The notes under the pieces were generated by a model. That model was given only the letters and a program-made list of their open reading frames with translations, made no database searches and was not told where the DNA came from. A program made the translations under genes and the position numbers. This document shows, one piece after another, positions 5,620 through 8,625 of a stretch of 8,625 nucleotides of DNA; position 1 is the stretch's first letter; the number at the start of each line of letters is the position of its first letter. Source of the stretch: a bacterium (GTDB taxonomy: Bacteria; Actinomycetota; Thermoleophilia; Solirubrobacterales; 70-9); assembly GCA_002919115.1 (NCBI GenBank), contig PKER01000134.1, positions 1 to 8,625 of the forward strand, in the 5' to 3' direction.

Positions 5620-6791
5620 CCCGCAGACCGTACCGCGCGCAGCCGCTGCGCGGCGGGATGCCTCCTCATCGCCTTGGCGACGCTCCGCGGGCGGGCGACC
5701 GCGTAGGCGCGGGTGCGACGGTGCGTGCGCGGGAAGCCCATGCTGCGGCTCTCGATCACGGCGGTCAACGGCGCCCTGCCCGCCTTGCCCAGCACGCGCC
5801 GAAGCGCTCTGCGATTGACGCTCAGGGAAACGACCGTCTGGTCGTAGTGGCGGGCCTTGTTGCGCGCCAGAACGACGCGGCGGCCCGCCGCACGGCCGAC
5901 GAGGACCACCGTCGAGACGCACCCGGGATAGAAGTCGCAGCCGACGACCTGCGAGAAGAGCTCGCAGTTCGCGAGCACCACGTCCCCGGGGCCCGGCGCC
6001 ACCTCGTCGTTGCCCAGGCCGCAGTCGAGGATGTCCACGGCGCCGTGGTCGCCCGTCCCGTCGAGGCTGTCGTTCCCGGGGCCCCCGCGCGCGACGTCGG
6101 CGCCTCGCCTGGCGTTGAGCTCGTCGTCGCCCGCGCCGCCCACGAGGTAGTCGTCGCCGCGATCCCCGCCGCAGCAGTCGAGGTAGTCGCGCCCCGGGCC
6201 GGCCACGATCGCGTCGGCCCCCCCGTCGCCGCGCAAGTCGTGCATGCCGTCGCCCGCGCTGATTGCGTCGTCGCCGTCGCCTCCCCCGACGCTGAGCGCG
6301 CGGCCGCGCCCGAGCTTGAGCAGATCGTCCCCCGGCCCACCGGTCCCGCCGACGACGTCCGGGGCCCCCAGGAGCCGGTCGTCGCCCGGCCCGAGGTCGA
6401 AGCCCAGCCATCCCCCATCGGCCCTCGCCTCGCGGGCGTCCAGGATGTCATCGGCTTCCGCCGTGGAGACGTAGACGCTGTGCGTCCACTCATCCGGGCA
6501 CCGCACGGTCAGCTCGTCGACCCGGGTGCACCCTGCCCGGACGTCGATCCCGGCCGCGCGATCGGTGAACAGCCAGTCGGTCCCGTCGAACCCGATGTGG
6601 ACGTCGTTCGCGATCCGGTTCTCGGGATAGAACCAGTCCGCGGCGTAGATCAGGTAACTGACGTCCCTGTAGCTCGTGGTGACGATGGTGCGCGGATCGT
6701 CAGGGCCCTGGCCAGCCGCGGCCGGCGCCCAGAGAAGAGCCGTCGTCATGACGATGCACGCGGCGCGGAATCCGTTCCGCAAGCCGATCAA
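5616..6791 (-). CDS. Secreted RTX-like calcium-binding repeat protein
   Basis: This 391-residue protein has a Sec signal peptide (1-26, ending PAAAG), a globular N-terminal part (30-130) and glycine/aspartate-rich RTX-like repeats at about 134-270. Representative repeat cores are GPGDDRLLG, GGPGDDLLKLG, GGDGDDAISAG, RGDDYLVGGAGDDEL and GGPGNDSLDG. Such repeats bind Ca2+ in a parallel beta-roll. The repeat region closes with ILDCGLGNDE and LANCE, an ending I associate with RTX proteins of soil actinobacteria. Residues 280-391 are strongly Arg-rich and of unknown role. The mature part has eight cysteines (88, 98, 206, 207, 257, 276, 285, 291), unusual for RTX proteins. The start is TTG, 5 nt after GGGGGGAGG; the alternative ATG at residue 15 would leave a leader without its Arg residues. 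No enzymatic domain was recognised. Its stop overlaps the dehydrogenase start by 4 nt. Confidence 0.85.
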   Translation of the reverse strand: MIGLRNGFRAACIVMTTALLWAPAAAGQGPDDPRTIVTTSYRDVSYLIYAADWFYPENRIANDVHIGFDGTDWLFTDRAAGIDVRAGCTRVDELTVRCPDEWTHSVYVSTAEADDILDAREARADGGWLGFDLGPGDDRLLGAPDVVGGTGGPGDDLLKLGRGRALSVGGGDGDDAISAGDGMHDLRGDGGADAIVAGPGRDYLDCCGGDRGDDYLVGGAGDDELNARRGADVARGGPGNDSLDGTGDHGAVDILDCGLGNDEVAPGPGDVVLANCELFSQVVGCDFYPGCVSTVVLVGRAAGRRVVLARNKARHYDQTVVSLSVNRRALRRVLGKAGRAPLTAVIESRSMGFPRTHRRTRAYAVARPRSVAKAMRRHPAAQRLRAVRSAG

Positions 6792-6796
6792 TTCTT

Positions 6797-6805
6797 CCTC
6801 CCCCC
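6797..6805 (-). promoter_or_regulatory. Shine-Dalgarno site for the RTX gene
   Basis: GGGGGGAGG on the minus strand ends 5 nt before the TTG start at 6791. This favours TTG over the internal ATG 14 codons later. Confidence 0.7.
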
Positions 6806-6824
6806 GAGATCAGTGGAACACCCG

Positions 6825-6853
6825 AGGCTACCGACTCACCGAGACCCCGTCCA
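6825..6853 (-). promoter_or_regulatory. Candidate promoter for the RTX gene
   Basis: The minus strand shows TGGACG (6853-6848, four matches to TTGACA), a 17-nt spacer and TAGCCT (6830-6825, three matches to TATAAT). The predicted start near 6818 gives a leader of about 27 nt carrying the strong ribosome site. It lies just downstream of the tandem hairpins, so the RTX gene may be transcribed separately from the DUF6421-like gene. Confidence 0.35.
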
Positions 6854-6863
6854 CACCCGCCCA

Positions 6864-6973
6864 GCCGCACGTTCAGCCCTGGTCGTCGAAAAACGACGAC
6901 TACGGCTGAACGGAGCGAGGGCCCGGCCGCACGTTCAGCCCTGGTTGCCGGAAAACGGCGACGTGGGCTGAAC
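6864..6973. repeat. Tandem pair of 41-bp hairpin elements (REP/BIME-like)
   Basis: Two copies of one palindromic element lie 62 bp apart, at 6871-6911 and 6933-6973. Each has outer arms GTTCAGCC/GGCTGAAC (8 bp), a 3-nt partly paired joint, an inner 7-bp stem and an A-rich 5-nt loop. The inner stem is GTCGTCG/CGACGAC in the first copy and GTTGCCG/CGGCGAC in the second. The 20 bases GCCGCACGTTCAGCCCTGGT are identical in both. The pair follows the stop of the DUF6421-like gene by 33 nt. No U-tract follows on either strand. A REP-like mobile palindrome, a 3' mRNA stabiliser and a non-canonical double terminator are all possible. Confidence 0.85.
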
Positions 6974-6977
6974 ATTC

Positions 6978-7006
6978 CGGTTTGGGGGCGGTGCGGGCGG
7001 TTTGGG
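6978..7006 (+). repeat. G-rich direct repeat next to the DUF6421-like stop codon
   Basis: The plus strand carries CGGTTTGGG twice (6978-6986 and 6998-7006, 20 bp apart), with GGGGG, GG and GGG runs between. The second copy touches the complement of the stop codon at 7007-7009. The run of G tracts could form a two-tetrad quadruplex on the template strand. No protein is encoded here. Confidence 0.4.
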
Positions 7007-8625
7007 TCAGGCGGACACCGCGGCTTCCGCGCGCTTCGGGCGCTCGAGCACGTGCTCGAGCTTGGGCTTGAGCTGCAGGTAGAAGAGCGAGAGCGGGAAC
7101 TCGTCGTCGCGGACGAGGTCGACGAGCTCCTTGGGCTCCTCGACCTCGGGCAGGTCGCGGCGCTCGCGCGCCCACACCGAGGACTCGGCGGGCGGCACGT
7201 ACTCGGCGACGAGGTCGTGCGCGGCGGCCCACTGGGCGACCTTCGAGCGGTCGATCCCCGAGTGGTAGAGCTCGCGCACCCGGTCGCGCAGGCGGCCGAC
7301 GCCCTCGCCGACCCGGTCCCAGTCGATCGTCAGGCGGTTGTCGGTCCAGTGCAGGTAGCCCTCCTTGTGCAGGAACGCGAACAGCAGCTGGCCGCCCAGG
7401 CCGTCGTAGTTGCGCACCCGGCTGCCCGTGATCGGGAAGCGGAAGAGGCGGTCGAAGAGGATCGCGTACTGGACGTGGCGGGCGAACGCGAAGCCCTCGC
7501 GCTCGAGCTTCTCGGCCTCCCCGAACGCGGTCAGGTCGCAGCGCAGCTCCTCCAGCGCGTACATCCAGTACGGGCTGCGCTGGCGGATCATGAACGGGTC
7601 GAAGGGCAGATCGCCGCGCATGTGCGTGCGGTCGTGGATCAGGTCCCACAGCACGTACGCGTCGCGCGAGAGCCCGGGCGAGGAGAGCAGCGCCGCCGCG
7701 TCGGGAGGCAGGTTGAGGTGCAGGACGCGCGCGGCCTCGGAGCCGACCCGGCGCAGGCGCTCGGCCTCGCGGTCGCAGAAGATCGCGCCGAAGTGGTACT
7801 CGCGCGGGCGCTCGCCGAACGAGAACGTCTCGGGGAAGAGCACCGCGCACTCGGAGTCGTAGCCCGCGGTGTAGTCGACGAGCTCGGCCGGGACGAACTT
7901 GGCGTTGTCGTAGGTCCGCTCGATCTCCGCGATCCAGTCGGGCCAGGGCACGCGGAAGATGAGCGCCTCGAAGCAGGTGTCGCGCGAGGCGTTCTGCTTG
8001 TACATCGGGAAGACGCACAGGTGCTCGATGCCGTCGCGCCGCTCGCGCTCGGGGCGGAAGAGCTCGGCCGAGCGGTCGAACGCGGGTTTCGCGAAGCCCG
8101 ACCGCGCCCAGGCGCGCAGGTCCTGCTCGAGCGCCGCCAGGTACTCGGCCTGGTGCGGGAAACGGGGCTCGAGCGCTCGGGCCGCCGCGGCGATGCGCTC
8201 GGTGAGCTCGCGGGCGCGCGCGGCGTCGTGCGCGCCGGTGTCGATCGAGCCGTCGGGCGACTGCATGAGGCGCAGCTCGTCGACCGCCTCGCGCAGGGCG
8301 ACCCAGTTGGGGTCCTGGGCGACCCGCGAGGCGGCGCGCGGCGCGGGGTGCGCGAACGAGTGGCCCGCCACCCAGTACAGGAGGTTCACCCAGAGCTCGC
8401 GGTGAGAGAGCTGGTCGATGCAGTCGTCGCCGAAGAGGTCGGAGTCGGCGAGCACCGCGACGCGCCCCTCGCCGTGGGTGGCGACGGCGGCGAGCGGCGC
8501 GCCGGGGATCGTCGCGCTCGCGTGCGCCCGGGCGAGCACCCGGTGCAGCGGCAGGAGCCAGCTCGCCCTCGGCGGCCCCATCTCCCGGTCGAGATCCCCG
8601 GGGGTGGGCATACGGCCGCGGAACA
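7007..8625 (-). CDS. DUF6421 family-like protein (probably 5'-partial)
   Basis: The function is unknown. From memory the long C-terminal part resembles the uncharacterised actinobacterial DUF6421 family; key segments are WDLIHDRTH, LPFDPFMIRQRSPYWMY, EELRCDLTAF, RNYDGLGGQLLF and DEFPLSLFY. Counting from an ATG at 8611 (534 residues), HDRTH is 326-330 and EELRCD is 354-359. This polar pairing could bind a metal, but no HExxH is present. Residues 30-90 (VAVLADSDLFGDD, then NLLYWVA) look like the end of a different, GATase/DUF4350-like alpha-beta domain. The frame is open through the right edge, the ATG at 8611 has no ribosome site, and the first 90 residues look like a truncated domain, so I infer that the true start lies outside. 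No signal peptide or membrane segment is visible in the part present. It is the first gene of the run that includes the RTX, dehydrogenase and aldolase genes. Confidence 0.75.
   Translation of the reverse strand, partial: FRGRMPTPGDLDREMGPPRASWLLPLHRVLARAHASATIPGAPLAAVATHGEGRVAVLADSDLFGDDCIDQLSHRELWVNLLYWVAGHSFAHPAPRAASRVAQDPNWVALREAVDELRLMQSPDGSIDTGAHDAARARELTERIAAAARALEPRFPHQAEYLAALEQDLRAWARSGFAKPAFDRSAELFRPERERRDGIEHLCVFPMYKQNASRDTCFEALIFRVPWPDWIAEIERTYDNAKFVPAELVDYTAGYDSECAVLFPETFSFGERPREYHFGAIFCDREAERLRRVGSEAARVLHLNLPPDAAALLSSPGLSRDAYVLWDLIHDRTHMRGDLPFDPFMIRQRSPYWMYALEELRCDLTAFGEAEKLEREGFAFARHVQYAILFDRLFRFPITGSRVRNYDGLGGQLLFAFLHKEGYLHWTDNRLTIDWDRVGEGVGRLRDRVRELYHSGIDRSKVAQWAAAHDLVAEYVPPAESSVWARERRDLPEVEEPKELVDLVRDDEFPLSLFYLQLKPKLEHVLERPKRAEAAVSA

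Noticed and set aside
5620..6411. N-terminal extension of the dehydrogenase frame (to 500 residues)
   Set aside because: This part is extremely Arg/Gly-rich, lies in another frame over the RTX repeats, and precedes a natural SDR start at GTG 5619.
5658..6971. 437-codon open frame on the plus strand
   Set aside because: It is antisense to the RTX gene; its regular Val/Ala/Asp-rich pattern mirrors the GGxGxD repeats and no start signals were seen.
6871..6973. CRISPR-like array from two evenly spaced palindromic repeats
   Set aside because: Only two copies are present, the gap is 21 bp, the repeat bodies are not identical and no cas genes are nearby.
6700..6975. Short minus-strand reading frame across the hairpin pair, with a peptide (PGLNVR) that recurs in another frame over the second copy
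   Set aside because: The repeated peptide is a by-product of the DNA repeat being read in two frames; no coding signal independent of the hairpins is visible.

Overview
The window is very GC-rich and every gene I can support lies on the minus strand, so the transcription order runs from position 8625 down to 1. The high GC, the frequent GTG and TTG starts, a secreted RTX-type repeat protein and secreted copper proteins with Ig-like tails suggest an actinobacterium. I would guess class Thermoleophilia (Solirubrobacterales or Gaiellales relatives), but that is an inference from gene style, not a demonstrated placement.

Layout in transcription order. (1) 8625-7007: a large protein resembling the uncharacterised actinobacterial DUF6421 family. 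It is open through the right edge, so its N-terminus is probably missing. (2) 7006-6792: an intergenic region with a G-rich direct repeat and two tandem copies of a 41-bp hairpin element, followed by a candidate promoter. (3) 6791-5616: a secreted RTX-like calcium-binding repeat protein. (4) 5619-4909: a short-chain dehydrogenase/reductase overlapping the RTX gene by 4 nt. (5) 4864-3827: a PLP-dependent threonine-aldolase-family protein, 44 nt after the dehydrogenase. (6) 3826-3660: a 167-nt gap with a weak candidate promoter. (7) 3659-2169: a CotA/bilirubin-oxidase-like multicopper oxidase with a Tat-like leader. (8) 2172-772: a secreted protein with two cupredoxin domains, overlapping the oxidase by 4 nt (ATGA). 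(9) 771-630: a 142-nt, comparatively AT-rich gap with a good sigma-A-type promoter and a leader hairpin. (10) 629-1: the N-terminal 209 residues of a GDP-mannose 3,5-epimerase-like enzyme, cut by the left edge.

How the genes may work together. The clearest functional unit is the multicopper oxidase plus double-cupredoxin pair. Both are exported copper proteins and their translation appears coupled, which suggests the cupredoxin protein passes electrons to, or receives them from, the oxidase outside the membrane. The DUF6421-like protein, dehydrogenase and aldolase-family enzyme are plausibly one metabolic module, with the RTX gene lying within it. The epimerase has its own promoter and probably belongs to a sugar-nucleotide or surface-polysaccharide pathway continuing to the left.

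No tRNA, rRNA, CRISPR array, insertion sequence or phage gene was recognised. No stretch over 300 bases lacks a gene. The most unexplained element is the tandem hairpin pair at 6871-6973: its two copies differ by a compensating base-pair change, and its wobble pairs fit RNA read from the plus strand, antisense to all the genes.
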